Assembly: GCA_041402125.1 (NCBI GenBank)
Contig: JAWKSY010000017.1
Span: 43,886 to 107,885 of the forward strand
Reading direction: 5' to 3'
DNA: 64,000 nt
Source: JAWKSY01 sp041402125
GTDB taxonomy: Bacteria; Planctomycetota; GCA-002687715; DRQF01
Position numbers and translations under genes: made by a program. Each line of letters opens with the position of its first letter. Position 1 is the first letter of the stretch. Positions 7,950 through 17,211 of this stretch are shown here, piece by piece. Below the pieces are notes generated by a model. It ran no database searches. It was not told the DNA's origin and worked only from the letters and a program-made list of their open reading frames with translations.

Positions 7950-9620
7950 ATGCTCGCGATTCGCGTGATCTGCGTCCTGCTGCTCGGAGCGGTCGCGGCC
8001 TCGGCGCAGTTCCCGGTGCTGCGGGACGTCTGGGGGCCGACCTCGGGAGGCGCCTTCGGGAACTCGGTCGCCGGTCTGGGCGACGTGGACGGCGATGGTC
8101 GACCCGACTTCGCGGTGGGTGCGCCCTACGTCCTCGGGACGGGGGTTGTCGGCGTCTATTCCGGAGTCGACGGGACCCTGATCCGCTTCCACTCCGGCGC
8201 CGCGCCGGGTGACGACTACGGATGGTGCGTGGCCGCGGCCGGCGACATCGACGGCGACGGCGTCGGCGATCTCGCCGTGGGCAGCCCGAACGCCCTCGGC
8301 GCGAACGGCGCCGCCGGTCGCGTCGAGGTCCGATCCGGAGCCACCGGCGCGCTCGTCTACGCCCTCGAAGGCGAGGCGGCGGGCGATCGCTTCGGCTGGT
8401 CGGTCGACGGGGCCGGGGACGTCGACGGCGACGGATCCGACGACCTCATCGTCGGCGCCAACTACCATGCCGGGAGCGCGGGGATCCAGCAGGGTCGCGC
8501 CTACGTCTTCACCGGCTCATCGGGGACCCTCTACCGGATGTACGACGGGGAGGCCGTGAGCGATCTCTACGGCAGCGCAGTCTCGAGCGCGGGCGATCTC
8601 GACGGCGACGGTCGCGACGAGGTCGTGATCGGCGCGCGCTGGCACGACGAACCGGGCTTCAGCAACGTCGGTCGCGCCTACGTCGTCGATCCCTTCGACG
8701 ACATCACGACGCTCACCCTCCAGGGGGAGATCGGCGGCGACCAGTTCGGCCTCGCGCTGGACGGCGGCCGCGACTTCGACGGCGACGGCGTCTCGGACCT
8801 CCTCATCGGGGCCATGCAGAACGACTACTACGGGAACGGCGTGCCGCAGGCGAACATCGGCCGGGCCTACGCCTACTCCGGTGCGACCGGAGCCCTCGTC
8901 CACGTCTTCATCGGCGAGCTCGCCCAGGACCACCTCGGGGCGGCGGTGGCGCTCACCGACGACCTCAACGGCGACGGGTGCGCGGACATCGCGCTCGGCG
9001 GCCTGACCTACCCGCTCGGACCGGGCACCGGCCTCGTCCGCGTCCACTCCGGGGCGGACGGTTCGCTGCTCTTCCGGCGCGATGGCACCCAGCCGCTCGG
9101 TTTCCTCGGCTATTCCGTCTCGGCCCTCGGCGACGCCGACGGCGACGGCGTGCCGGAGATCCTGATCGGGAACCTGTTCGAGCAGGGGCCGGGCACCGCG
9201 GCGATGGCGGGCCGGGTGCAACTCCTGCGCGCGGCGGGGGCCCGGGAGTACGTCTCGATCTCGGGGAACCCGCCCGCTCTCGGCCTGAGCTGGGACAGCG
9301 CGGCGCATCCCCAGTCCGTGACCTCGGGTGACCTGCGGATCACCGGCGCGGCGCCCTTCGCGCCCGGCGTGGTCGCGGTGAGCCTCTACTACAACGACTT
9401 CCCGGTCGGCGGCCCCGGCGGATTCGACGTCCTGATCGACATCGCGCCGGAACACATCGCCCTCGTGGACACCGTCACTTACGACGCCCAGGGGGAGCTG
9501 AGCGTGCCCGTCAACCTGACCCAGGCCGCGCTGGACGGCCTCTCCCTCTTCGTCCAGGCCTTCGAGACGAGCGGCTTCGCCATCGCCAGCAACGGGCTCG
9601 AGTTCCGCTTCACGCACTGA
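7950..9620 (+). CDS. Secreted FG-GAP repeat (seven-bladed propeller) protein
   Basis: A 556-residue exported protein. After a signal peptide (LLLGAVAASAQ) come seven FG-GAP/integrin-type units, each with a calcium loop such as GDVDGDGRPD, GDIDGDGVGD, GDVDGDGSDD, GDLDGDGRDE, RDFDGDGVSD, DDLNGDGCAD and GDADGDGVPE. Seven units fit one closed beta-propeller. A C-terminal beta domain of about 130 residues (ALGLSWDSAAHPQSV onward) follows. Such proteins are usually cell-surface or matrix proteins; the ligand is unknown. ATG at 7950 is preceded by GGAG and starts the signal peptide; an upstream ATG at 7923 is the alternative. Confidence 0.85.
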   Translation: MLAIRVICVLLLGAVAASAQFPVLRDVWGPTSGGAFGNSVAGLGDVDGDGRPDFAVGAPYVLGTGVVGVYSGVDGTLIRFHSGAAPGDDYGWCVAAAGDIDGDGVGDLAVGSPNALGANGAAGRVEVRSGATGALVYALEGEAAGDRFGWSVDGAGDVDGDGSDDLIVGANYHAGSAGIQQGRAYVFTGSSGTLYRMYDGEAVSDLYGSAVSSAGDLDGDGRDEVVIGARWHDEPGFSNVGRAYVVDPFDDITTLTLQGEIGGDQFGLALDGGRDFDGDGVSDLLIGAMQNDYYGNGVPQANIGRAYAYSGATGALVHVFIGELAQDHLGAAVALTDDLNGDGCADIALGGLTYPLGPGTGLVRVHSGADGSLLFRRDGTQPLGFLGYSVSALGDADGDGVPEILIGNLFEQGPGTAAMAGRVQLLRAAGAREYVSISGNPPALGLSWDSAAHPQSVTSGDLRITGAAPFAPGVVAVSLYYNDFPVGGPGGFDVLIDIAPEHIALVDTVTYDAQGELSVPVNLTQAALDGLSLFVQAFETSGFAIASNGLEFRFTH

Positions 9621-9785
9621 ACCGGCGCCGGCCCCGAATCTCTCCCGCCGCATCCCGCCCGGGGCCCCGAGGGGGCGCCGGACGCATCTTCTTTGTGACA
9701 AGTCTCCCCCCGCTTCCGGCCGATCTAGGACGAAGCGAAGGATTCGAATCCCGCGACCGGTGCCGGTGCGGGGAGGGGAGATTGC

Positions 9786-10667
9786 ATGATCGACGCGGGA
9801 ACGACGCAGGGGCCGACGGCCGACCTGGCCCCGGACCTCGTGCGCGCGGCGGAAGCCGCCCTCGACGGCGACCGTCTCGAGGTGCCGATGCTGCCGGAGA
9901 CGGCCCTCGAGGTCATGCGACTCTGTCGCGATCCCGACGCGGATCCGCCCCGCATCGCGGAGCTCGTCCAGCGCGACCCCCAGCTCGCGGCGCGGGTGAC
10001 CGCCCTGGCGAACAGCGCGGTCTACGCCTCGGTCGCGCCGGTGCTCGCCGTGCAGCCGGCGCTGGGCCGCCTGGGCCTCCGGGCGGTCAGCGAGCTCGCG
10101 ATCGCCGTCGCCTGCGAGGCGCGGCTGTTCAAGGTCGAGGGCTTCGAAGGGCGCCTCCGTCGCATCCTCCGGCACTCGGCGCTCGCCGCCGGGACCGCGC
10201 GCGAGATCGCGCGGACGATCCGCGAGAACGTCGAGGAGGCCTTCTTCGTCGGTCTGCTCCACGACATCGGCAAGCCGCTCGTCCTGCAGGCCGCGCTCGA
10301 CGCGCGCGGAGGCCGGGCCGCCGATCTCGACGCCGCGGAGGTGGACGCGCTCCTCGCCGCGTATCACGAGCGTGCCGGCGAGCGCCTCGTCGGCCACTGG
10401 CAGCTCGGCCCCCGGCTCGCCGAGGTCGTCGGACGGCACCACGACGCGGAGGTCGCGGTCGACGCGCCGCCGTTGCTGCACATCCTCCGGATGGCGGACG
10501 ACGTCGCCCGCGAGCTCGCCCGGACGCCCGATCTCGACGCCTTCGCGGTCATCGACCTGATCCTCGGGCACCCCTCGGTGGAAGCCCTGAACATCTACGC
10601 CGAGGACGCGGAGCGCATCAGCGCCTCGCTGCCCCAGATCCTCGCCTTCGCGGAGACCGTCGCTTGA
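9786..10667 (+). CDS. HDOD domain protein
   Basis: A 293-residue cytoplasmic protein dominated by an HDOD domain (residues about 30-230), a family linked to signalling output and often found beside c-di-GMP modules. The hallmark opening 'VPMLPETALEVMRLCRDPDA' and 'VQRDPQLAARVTALANSA' are clear. It also retains HD-hydrolase-like residues (HSALAA, LLHDIGKP, GHW, RHHD), so phosphohydrolase activity cannot be excluded although most HDOD proteins lack it. The ribosome site GGGGAGGGGA precedes ATG 9786. The TGA stop overlaps the TTG start of the transhydrogenase (TTGA), indicating coupling. Confidence 0.85.
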   Translation: MIDAGTTQGPTADLAPDLVRAAEAALDGDRLEVPMLPETALEVMRLCRDPDADPPRIAELVQRDPQLAARVTALANSAVYASVAPVLAVQPALGRLGLRAVSELAIAVACEARLFKVEGFEGRLRRILRHSALAAGTAREIARTIRENVEEAFFVGLLHDIGKPLVLQAALDARGGRAADLDAAEVDALLAAYHERAGERLVGHWQLGPRLAEVVGRHHDAEVAVDAPPLLHILRMADDVARELARTPDLDAFAVIDLILGHPSVEALNIYAEDAERISASLPQILAFAETVA

Positions 10668-12071
10668 GCGCCGAACACCACGACGTCCTCGTCATCGGAG
10701 GCGGGCCGGCCGGACAGGCCGCCGCCATCCAGGCCGCGCACGCCGGGAAGAGCGTGCTGATGATCGATCGCGCGCCCCGCCCGGGCGGGGAGTGCGTCCG
10801 CCGAGGAACGATCCCCTCGAAGACGCTCCAGCGGGTCGCGGTCGATCTGCGGCGCCTGCGCGGAGCGGCGCCGAGTTCCATCGATTCGAACGTCGCGCCC
10901 GACGCCTCGATCGAGCGCGCCATGTCGCGCGTCGGCGCGATCGTCGACGGCCATCAGGCCACGATCGCTCACCGCCTCCGGGCCGAGGGCGTCGAGTTCC
11001 TCCGGGGCCTCGCCCGGTTCGAGGGGCCGGGCCGCCTCCACGTCGCCTTCCCGGGACACGGTCGATCGAGGTCAGCGGCGATCACGTGATCATCGCGGTG
11101 GTCGCGTCCGCGCCTGCCCGAGGGGATCCCCATCGACCACGAGCACATCTTCGACAGCGACTCCGTCCTGACGATGCGCTACCTCCCCGAGAGCCTCGTC
11201 GTCCTCGGCGGCGGCGTGATCGGCGCCGAGTACGCCTCGATCTTCGCCTCGCTCGGCGTGCAGGTCCCACCTCGTGGACCGCGGCCCCCGTCCGATCGGC
11301 TTCCTGGATCGCGAGCTGTCCGAGATCTTCCTCGACGCCTTCCGCGAGATGGGCGGCACCTGGCACGGTGACGCGGCCGTGGCGCGGATCGCCTTCGACG
11401 GCTTCGGGGCGGTCGAGACCCGACTCGAGGACGGTCGCGTCCTGAGGACGACCAAGGCGCTCGTCTCCCTCGGCCGACAGGCGGATTGCGAGGGACTCGC
11501 CCTCGAGCGGGCCGGCATCTCGCTCGGCGCGCGCGGGCTCATCGCAGTCGACGAGAACTTCCGGGCCGCCGAGGCCTCGATCTACGCGGTCGGCGACGTC
11601 GTCGGTCCGCCCGGCCTGGCCGCCTCGGCGATGGAGCAGGGCCGCCGCGCCGTCCGCCACGCGCTGGGGCTCGAGGCCGGACCGCGCTCGGGTCTGGTTC
11701 CCACCGGCATCTACACGATCCCCGAGATCGCGATGGTCGGGATCGGGGAGTCGCAGGCCCGCGAGGCCGGCCGGCCGATCACGGTGGGGCGGGCGCACTT
11801 CTCCGAACTGGCGCGCGGTCAGATCGCCGGCAACACCCACGGACTCCTCAAGCTGATCGCCGACGGCGAGGGACGGAAGGTCCTGGGCGTCGAGGTCGTG
11901 GGCGACGGCGCGACCGACCTCGTCCATCTCGGGCAGGCCGCGATCATCGCGGGATGGGACGTGGACGAGTTCGTCGACAACGTCTTCAACTTCCCGACGC
12001 TGGGCGAGGCGTACCGACTCGCCGCGCTGCAGGTCGTCGATCGCCGCCGCGAGGTGCCGGTCGAGGCCTGA
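10664..12071 (+). pseudogene. sthA: Soluble NAD(P)+ transhydrogenase (Si-specific), frameshifted
   Basis: About 469 codons of a flavoprotein that exchanges hydride between NADH and NADPH. FAD binding: VLVIGGGPAGQAAAIQAA. The active-site segment GGECVRRGTIPSKTL has one Cys with Thr in the place of the second, as in SthA and unlike lipoamide dehydrogenase. NAD binding: LVVLGGGVIGAEYASIFASL. The C-terminal interface domain (GIYTIPEIAMVGIGE) is complete. The frame breaks three times: about 11055-11065 (one base lost), about 11098-11102 (one gained or two lost), and 11266-11272 (an extra C in GTCCCAC). Conserved residues continue across all three, so sequence error is likely. The start is TTG at 10664, overlapping the HDOD stop. 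Confidence 0.85.
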
Positions 12072-12098
12072 CGCGAACGCGAGCGCTCCCGGAACCGG

Positions 12099-12119
12099 TT
12101 GTCACCGCGCCGGTGACAA
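12099..12119. promoter_or_regulatory. Palindrome between transhydrogenase and methyltransferase genes
   Basis: TTGTCACCG, three bases, CGGTGACAA: a perfect 9-bp inverted repeat. There is no T-run, so it could be an operator for the methyltransferase gene (start at 12180) or a weak terminator. Confidence 0.35.
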
Positions 12120-12179
12120 TGGCGGGACCGGCCCCGCGGATCCCCACTTCCGGGGTGATCCGGGCCGGAAGGAGTCGGG

Positions 12180-13355
12180 GTGGTCGAGTTCCAGTCGCGA
12201 CATCGAGCGGTCTTCGCGGACGCGCGGGCCCTCGCCGACGAGCCGCCGGCCTCGGCGGCCCTCGTCCTCACCTCGCCGCCGTATCCGATGGTCGCCCTCT
12301 GGGACGATCTCTTCGCCGCGCTCGATCCGGGCGTCGCCGCGGCCCTCCGCGACGAGGACGGCGATCTCGCCTTCGACCGCATGCACCGGGCGCTCGCGCC
12401 GATCTGGGCCGCCGCCCACCGGGCGCTCGTCCCCGGCGGCATCCTCGCGCTGAACATCGGCGACGCGACCCGGAGCATGGGAGGGCGATTCCGCCTCTGG
12501 CCGAATCACGCCCGTCTCCTCACCGACCTCGCCGCGCTGGGCTTCGACGTCCTTCCCGACATCCTCTGGCGCAAGCCCAACAACTCGCCGACGAAGTTCA
12601 TGGGCTCCGGGACGCTGCCCGCGGGCGCCTACGTCACCTACGAACACGAGTACGTCCTCGTGCTCCGCAAGGGAGCGAACCGTCCCTTCCGAGGCGCCGA
12701 CGCCGAGCGCCGGCGCCGTTCGGCCGTCTTCTGGGAGGAGCGGAACCTCTGGTTCTCGGACCTCTGGACCGATCTCCGGGGCCGGGACCAGGACCTCGGC
12801 GCCGGCGCCGAGCGCGCACGCAGCGCCGCCTTCCCCTTCGAACTCGCCTGGCGCCTCGTGCTGATGTTCTCGGTCGAGGGCGATCTCGTGATCGACCCCT
12901 TCCTCGGGACGGGGACGACGATGGCCGCCGCCCTGGCGGCCGGTCGCTCGAGTCTCGGATTCGAGCGCGATTCCGGGCTCGCCGGATCGGTGCGCGCGAC
13001 CCTCGCCGCGGCCGGCGGCATCGGCGTGGAGCGCGCGCGCCGGCGACTCGAGGAGCACCGGGCCTTCGTCGCCCGCCGGCAGGCGGAGGGTCGTCCCCCG
13101 GCGCACCACAACGTCCCGCACGACGTTCCGGTGATGACCCGTCAGGAGCGCGAGCTCCGGCTCACCGAACCGGGAGCGAGCCGGGAGGACGCCGGCGTCC
13201 TCTCGGTCGACCACGTGCGACTCGGCGCGTCGAGCGGAGGCGCGGAGTCCGCATCAGGAGTCGAGCGCGGCTTCGTCGTCGTCGGGAGTGACGTCGAGGA
13301 CGAGCCCCTCGGGGTCGATGCGCGCCCGCACGACGTCCGGGGAGGCCGCGAGTGA
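12180..13355 (+). CDS. Site-specific DNA methyltransferase, beta class (probably N4-cytosine)
   Basis: A 391-residue amino-methyltransferase. Catalytic motif IV is TSPPYPM (residues about 37-43), and the SAM-binding motif I is VIDPFLGTGTTMAAAL near residue 240. Motif IV before motif I defines the beta class, and a TSPPY-type motif favours N4-cytosine. 'DILWRKPNNSPTKFM' is the conserved post-catalytic segment. The GTG start at 12180 has GGAAGGAG upstream. No restriction enzyme gene is adjacent, so it looks orphan. The last 102 bases overlap the convergent M1 peptidase gene. Family similarity seems to stop near residue 320, so the tail may be read-through. Confidence 0.82.
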   Translation: MVEFQSRHRAVFADARALADEPPASAALVLTSPPYPMVALWDDLFAALDPGVAAALRDEDGDLAFDRMHRALAPIWAAAHRALVPGGILALNIGDATRSMGGRFRLWPNHARLLTDLAALGFDVLPDILWRKPNNSPTKFMGSGTLPAGAYVTYEHEYVLVLRKGANRPFRGADAERRRRSAVFWEERNLWFSDLWTDLRGRDQDLGAGAERARSAAFPFELAWRLVLMFSVEGDLVIDPFLGTGTTMAAALAAGRSSLGFERDSGLAGSVRATLAAAGGIGVERARRRLEEHRAFVARRQAEGRPPAHHNVPHDVPVMTRQERELRLTEPGASREDAGVLSVDHVRLGASSGGAESASGVERGFVVVGSDVEDEPLGVDARPHDVRGGRE

Positions 13356-15167
13356 CCACTCGCGGCTTCCGCCCAGCCAGTGAGCGACGGGGATCACGAT
13401 CCGTTCCGTCGCCCCGTCCTTCCGCTCGAGCTCCAGCACGGTGGGCATCACCGCCGACCCGCGATTCGCGACGGTGACCCGGACCGAACCCTCCTCGGCC
13501 TTCAGGGCCACCGCCTGATCGACGGTCCAGGTCTCCTGGTGGAAGCAGCGGAAGTACCAGCCGAGGTCCCGACCCGCGACCCGTGAAAACGTGTTCCAGA
13601 GGTCGTGCGGACGGGGATGCTTCCAGGCCCACTCCCCGGCGTAGGTTCGCATCGCGCGATCAAAGGTCTCGTCGCCCAGCATGCCGCGGAGCTGGTGGAG
13701 GACCGCGGCGGGCTTGGAGTAGCTCGCGGCGCCGAAGGAGCTGCCCTCGAAGTGGTCGGCGTGTCCCATGCTCGCACGCTCGTTCGGCCGCCCCGCCATC
13801 GATCGCGCGTAGCCGCGGATCGCGGCCCGCGCGGGATCCTCCCGTTGCCAGAAATCGGCCGCGACGAGCGAGGAGTAGTAGCTCGTCGTGCCCTCGTCCA
13901 TCCACGCGTAGCGCTTCTCGTTCGATCCCACGAGCATCGGGAACCACATGTGGATGAGCTCGTGCCCGATCAGGGACTGGAGCCCGCGATCGCTGCGCGG
14001 CGTGCCGCAGAGCGTCATCATCGGATACTCCATGCCGCCGCCGATGATGCCCTCGCAGGCGGTCATGTGCGGCCAGGGGTAGGGGTGCACGCGGGCGGAC
14101 ATGTACTCGATCGTGTGGCGCGCGTACTCGGCGGCGCGCTTCCAGGGCGCGGCGTTCGTCTCGTAGACGGCGTCGATGAGACAGAGCCCGTCCTTCCCGG
14201 GACCGTCGCGATCGGGAACGATCGCGTGCGTGGCGTCCCAGAGGTAGCGGTCGGAGGCCGAGATGGCGAAGTCGCGGACGCCCTCGGCGCGGAACTTCCA
14301 GGTGAGCCGTCCCTCCGTACCCGATCGGGTGGCCCGTCCGGCCGCGAGGTCCTCCTCGTCGACGATCGACACGACCTCGCGCGACGTCATCGCCCGCGCG
14401 AGGCGCGCGCGGGCCTCCTCGGTCAGCGTCTCCTCGGGATTGACGTGGTCCCCGGTGGCGCGGACGAGCCAACCCTCCGGCACGGTGAGGGAGACGTCGT
14501 AGTCGGCGTAGTCCATGTAGAACTCGCCGTTGCCGTAGTAGGGATCGGCGGTCCAGCCCTCGAGGTCGTCGAAGACCGCGAACTGGGGGTACCAGTAGCC
14601 GAGGTAGAAGACGCGGTTGTTCTCGTGTCCCATGCGGGGCGCGTGACCGGCCCGGGGCACCGTGAAGTGCCAGCGGATCTCGAGCTGACGCTCGCCACCG
14701 GCGGGGATCGGCGCCTGGAGCCCGATCGTCATGACCGTGCCGCCCACGCGGTAGCCGTAGCGGCCGCGCGCGGGGACCTCCTCGCCATCCATCGTGATCG
14801 CGTCGAGCTCGAAACCGGGCGTGACCTCGACGGTGCGCGTCCGTCGGGCCCCGGCGCGGTGCAGGTTCTGTCGGAGGTGGATCCGGAGCTGGTTGACCGG
14901 GCGGGGCGATCGGTTGCGGTAGGTGAGGACCGCGCGTCCGTCGAGCCTCGCCGCGGCGGGATCCAGGGTCGCCTCGATGCGGTAGTGGGCCGAGTTCGTC
15001 CAGTAGAGCTCTCCGGGGGCCCCGTCCGCGCGACGGGTCCCGGCCTCGATGCCGCGCTCGTGATCGGCGGCTCGCGGCGCCGCGAAGGGCTCGAAGGGCG
15101 AGGTCTGCGCGGCCAGGCCGGAGGCGAGCAGGACGAGAGCGAGGGCGAGCAGCGATCGGGAAGGCAT
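13254..15167 (-). CDS. Secreted M1 family (aminopeptidase N-like) zinc metallopeptidase
   Basis: A 637-residue exported zinc peptidase. A signal peptide (LLALALVLLASGLAAQ) is followed by the M1 beta-domain (AVLTYRNRSPRPVNQLRIHL). The catalytic domain holds the substrate-site GGGMEYP, and zinc motif HELIHMW near residue 400 with the third ligand Glu in 'AWMDEG' 18 residues later (HExxHx18E). The protein ends with an immunoglobulin-like domain. It likely digests extracellular or periplasmic peptides. ATG at 15167 follows GGAG. It is the last gene of a same-strand series and converges with the methyltransferase gene, overlapping it by 102 bases. Confidence 0.92.
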   Translation of the reverse strand: MPSRSLLALALVLLASGLAAQTSPFEPFAAPRAADHERGIEAGTRRADGAPGELYWTNSAHYRIEATLDPAAARLDGRAVLTYRNRSPRPVNQLRIHLRQNLHRAGARRTRTVEVTPGFELDAITMDGEEVPARGRYGYRVGGTVMTIGLQAPIPAGGERQLEIRWHFTVPRAGHAPRMGHENNRVFYLGYWYPQFAVFDDLEGWTADPYYGNGEFYMDYADYDVSLTVPEGWLVRATGDHVNPEETLTEEARARLARAMTSREVVSIVDEEDLAAGRATRSGTEGRLTWKFRAEGVRDFAISASDRYLWDATHAIVPDRDGPGKDGLCLIDAVYETNAAPWKRAAEYARHTIEYMSARVHPYPWPHMTACEGIIGGGMEYPMMTLCGTPRSDRGLQSLIGHELIHMWFPMLVGSNEKRYAWMDEGTTSYYSSLVAADFWQREDPARAAIRGYARSMAGRPNERASMGHADHFEGSSFGAASYSKPAAVLHQLRGMLGDETFDRAMRTYAGEWAWKHPRPHDLWNTFSRVAGRDLGWYFRCFHQETWTVDQAVALKAEEGSVRVTVANRGSAVMPTVLELERKDGATERIVIPVAHWLGGSREWSLAASPDVVRARIDPEGLVLDVTPDDDEAALDS

Positions 15168-15261
15168 GGCGGGCTCCGGAAAGGGACGCGACGGCGACGG
15201 GTTCGGGCCGGGGGTCGGGACCGCCTTGCTTGACGCGCGAGCCGGGCCGACCTTTCCGTGG

Positions 15262-16062
15262 TCAGAGCGAGAGGTCGAGGTCTCCGAGGGCCACCTCGGC
15301 CCCGGGACCGACCTCGATCTCGCGCGGTCCGGGCAGACCGCGGCAACGTTCGTGGCGGACGACGAGCCGGTAGCGCCCGGGCGGCACGCCCTCGATCGTG
15401 AAGCGACCGTCGGCGCCCGTCACCGCGAAGGCCGGGTGGGGGAAGACGTGGACCCGGGCGCCCATCCAGGGGTGGTAGGCGCATCGGACCGGGATGTCGA
15501 GCTCGGGCCGGTGCAGCGCGATCTCGGTCGTCTTGGGCCGGTGCTGGGTGAAGTTGTATTCCTCGTTCCGGCGCGAGAAGAAGTGGACGTTGTGCGAGGT
15601 GTCGTCCGCGTTGACGACGTCCAGCGGCTGGCCGGCGCGCATCGCGAGGACGTGCGGCTCGTAGCGGCAACCGTCCTGGACGAGGCGAGCGGAGCCCTCG
15701 GGGAGCGGGAAGTCGGACGACCACTCCTCGAGTCCCTCGAGATACACGAGGGTGTGCGCGACGCCGCCCGCCGGGTCCACGACGAGCGACTCGTCGAAGA
15801 CGGCGTGGTTCTCGGCGCACCAGGAGTCCTGTTTGAGGTCGAGCGTGCCCGGCGCGGGCGCATCGCCCGGGAAGCGGATGCGCCCGGTGATGCGGCCGAC
15901 CCGCTCGAGATCCACCCGGCCCCCGGTCGGTCCGAGGCCGTCGTCGCGACGGGGCGCGTCCGCCTCCGCCTTCGCGGGCGACGACGCGTCGGGAGTCGGG
16001 CGGGCATCATTGCCGCATCCGAGCGAGAGGACGGCGACGAGGAGGATCGGAATCACGCGCAT
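15262..16062 (-). CDS. Cupredoxin-like lipoprotein with C-terminal carboxypeptidase-regulatory fold
   Basis: A 266-residue lipoprotein (lipobox L-S-L-G-C16). The middle part resembles a blue copper (cupredoxin) domain: first ligand His in 'DDTSHNVHFF', then the ligand loop 'VRCAYHPWMGARVHV' with Cys, His and Met spaced as in type 1 copper sites. The C-terminal 60 residues (AVTGADGRFTIEGVPPGRYR) are a carboxypeptidase-regulatory-like beta-sandwich. Such proteins are usually periplasmic electron carriers or copper-binding proteins; the partner is unknown. It lies 63 bases after the VWA gene and 94 before the M1 peptidase, on the same strand. Confidence 0.75.
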   Translation of the reverse strand: MRVIPILLVAVLSLGCGNDARPTPDASSPAKAEADAPRRDDGLGPTGGRVDLERVGRITGRIRFPGDAPAPGTLDLKQDSWCAENHAVFDESLVVDPAGGVAHTLVYLEGLEEWSSDFPLPEGSARLVQDGCRYEPHVLAMRAGQPLDVVNADDTSHNVHFFSRRNEEYNFTQHRPKTTEIALHRPELDIPVRCAYHPWMGARVHVFPHPAFAVTGADGRFTIEGVPPGRYRLVVRHERCRGLPGPREIEVGPGAEVALGDLDLSL

Positions 16063-16125
16063 GGGGGTCTCCGGTGGAGCCGAGAGCCTATCAGACGCGC
16101 CGCGCGTGCGCTCCCGGGGGGCGGA

Positions 16126-17211
16126 TCAGGCGCGCCCGCGCCGGTGGCGCAGGTAGTCGACGAAGACCGCCTCCCCGAGCCCGCCGGTGCCGGTGAAGTA
16201 GGCGCGACCGCGATTCAGACGACTGAACTCCTCGACGAACTCCACGAGGAGCGGGTCGCGGGCGACCATGAACGTGGTCACCTCGATCCCCGCCCGTCGG
16301 CAGGCGACCGCCTCGTCGAGCGTCCGGTTGACGACCTCCTCGTCGAGGCCGAAGGGGTTCTTGTAGATCCGCCCGTCGCGCTCGATCGCGGAGGGCTTTC
16401 CGTCCGTGATCATGAAGACCCGGCGGTTGGCGTGCCGGCGCCCGCGGAGGATGTCCTGCGCCATCCGGAGTCCGGCCTTCGTGTTGGTGTGGAAGGGGCC
16501 GGCCTGGATGTAGGGGCTCCGATCGAGGGGCACGCGCCTCGCCTCGTCCCCGAAGAGCACGAGATCGAGGGTGTCCCGCCGGAAGCGTCGCTGGATGAGC
16601 TCGAAGAGGGCGAGGGCGACCTCGCGGGCGGGGCTCATGCGATCCTCGCCGTAGAGGATCATGCTGTGCGAGACGTCGACGAGGAGGACGGTCGCGCAGC
16701 TCACCTCCCGTTCGCGTTCCCGGACCTCGAGATCCTGCTCGCGGAGACCGAGCAGGCCTCCCTCGGGATCGCGGGCCAGGGCGCGTCGGAAGCTCTCGGT
16801 CCAGGCGACGTCCTCGAGGCTCTCGCCCGGCCGCCAGTCGCGGACGAGATCCCCGGGCTCGCCGCGCCCTCCCTCGAGACGGCTCGCGTGCTCGCCGTCC
16901 GGATCCGCGCCGGCGCCGCTGAAGATCCGCTCCAGCGCCCGCTCGCGCATCGCGCGTTCGGTCTTGCCGGTGGGCACGAGCGTTCCCCCCTCGAGCCGGA
17001 CCCGCCCGTCGCGCTCCAGGTCGCGGCGGAAATCGTCGATACCGTAGGCCTCGTCGAACCAGCCGTAGCGCTCGGCGACGCGTTCGAGCCAGTCGAGCGC
17101 GGTGTCGACGTCGCCGCCCGAGCGCAGGAGGAGCATCTCGAAGAGGGGGAGCAGGCGGCGGAAGCGCTCCTCGGGCGATTCGCCTTCCCAGGCCCGGAAC
17201 CGGAACCTCAT
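16126..17211 (-). CDS. VWA (von Willebrand A) domain protein paired with MoxR ATPase
   Basis: A 361-residue protein with a C-terminal von Willebrand A domain. The metal-ion-dependent adhesion site is visible as DVSHS (about residue 178), a Thr in 'FHTNTKAG' and Asp in 'MITDGKPS'. The N-terminal 170 residues are helical (LLPLFEMLLLRSGGDVDTAL). VWA proteins encoded beside MoxR AAA+ ATPases act with them as chaperone or metal-insertion pairs. ATG at 17211 overlaps the ATPase stop in ATGA; earlier in-frame Met codons lie inside the ATPase gene and were rejected. Confidence 0.88.
   Translation of the reverse strand: MRFRFRAWEGESPEERFRRLLPLFEMLLLRSGGDVDTALDWLERVAERYGWFDEAYGIDDFRRDLERDGRVRLEGGTLVPTGKTERAMRERALERIFSGAGADPDGEHASRLEGGRGEPGDLVRDWRPGESLEDVAWTESFRRALARDPEGGLLGLREQDLEVREREREVSCATVLLVDVSHSMILYGEDRMSPAREVALALFELIQRRFRRDTLDLVLFGDEARRVPLDRSPYIQAGPFHTNTKAGLRMAQDILRGRRHANRRVFMITDGKPSAIERDGRIYKNPFGLDEEVVNRTLDEAVACRRAGIEVTTFMVARDPLLVEFVEEFSRLNRGRAYFTGTGGLGEAVFVDYLRHRRGRA

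Noticed and set aside
11050..11275. Programmed frameshifting in sthA
   Set aside because: Three shifts in differing directions, without slippery heptamers, do not fit programmed frameshifting; local sequence error is simpler.
10664..12071. Dihydrolipoamide dehydrogenase
   Set aside because: The active-site segment has one Cys and a Thr where lipoamide dehydrogenase has its second Cys, which is the transhydrogenase pattern.
12180..15167. Restriction-modification system
   Set aside because: Only a methyltransferase is present; the neighbours are a transhydrogenase and a peptidase, with no endonuclease or specificity gene.
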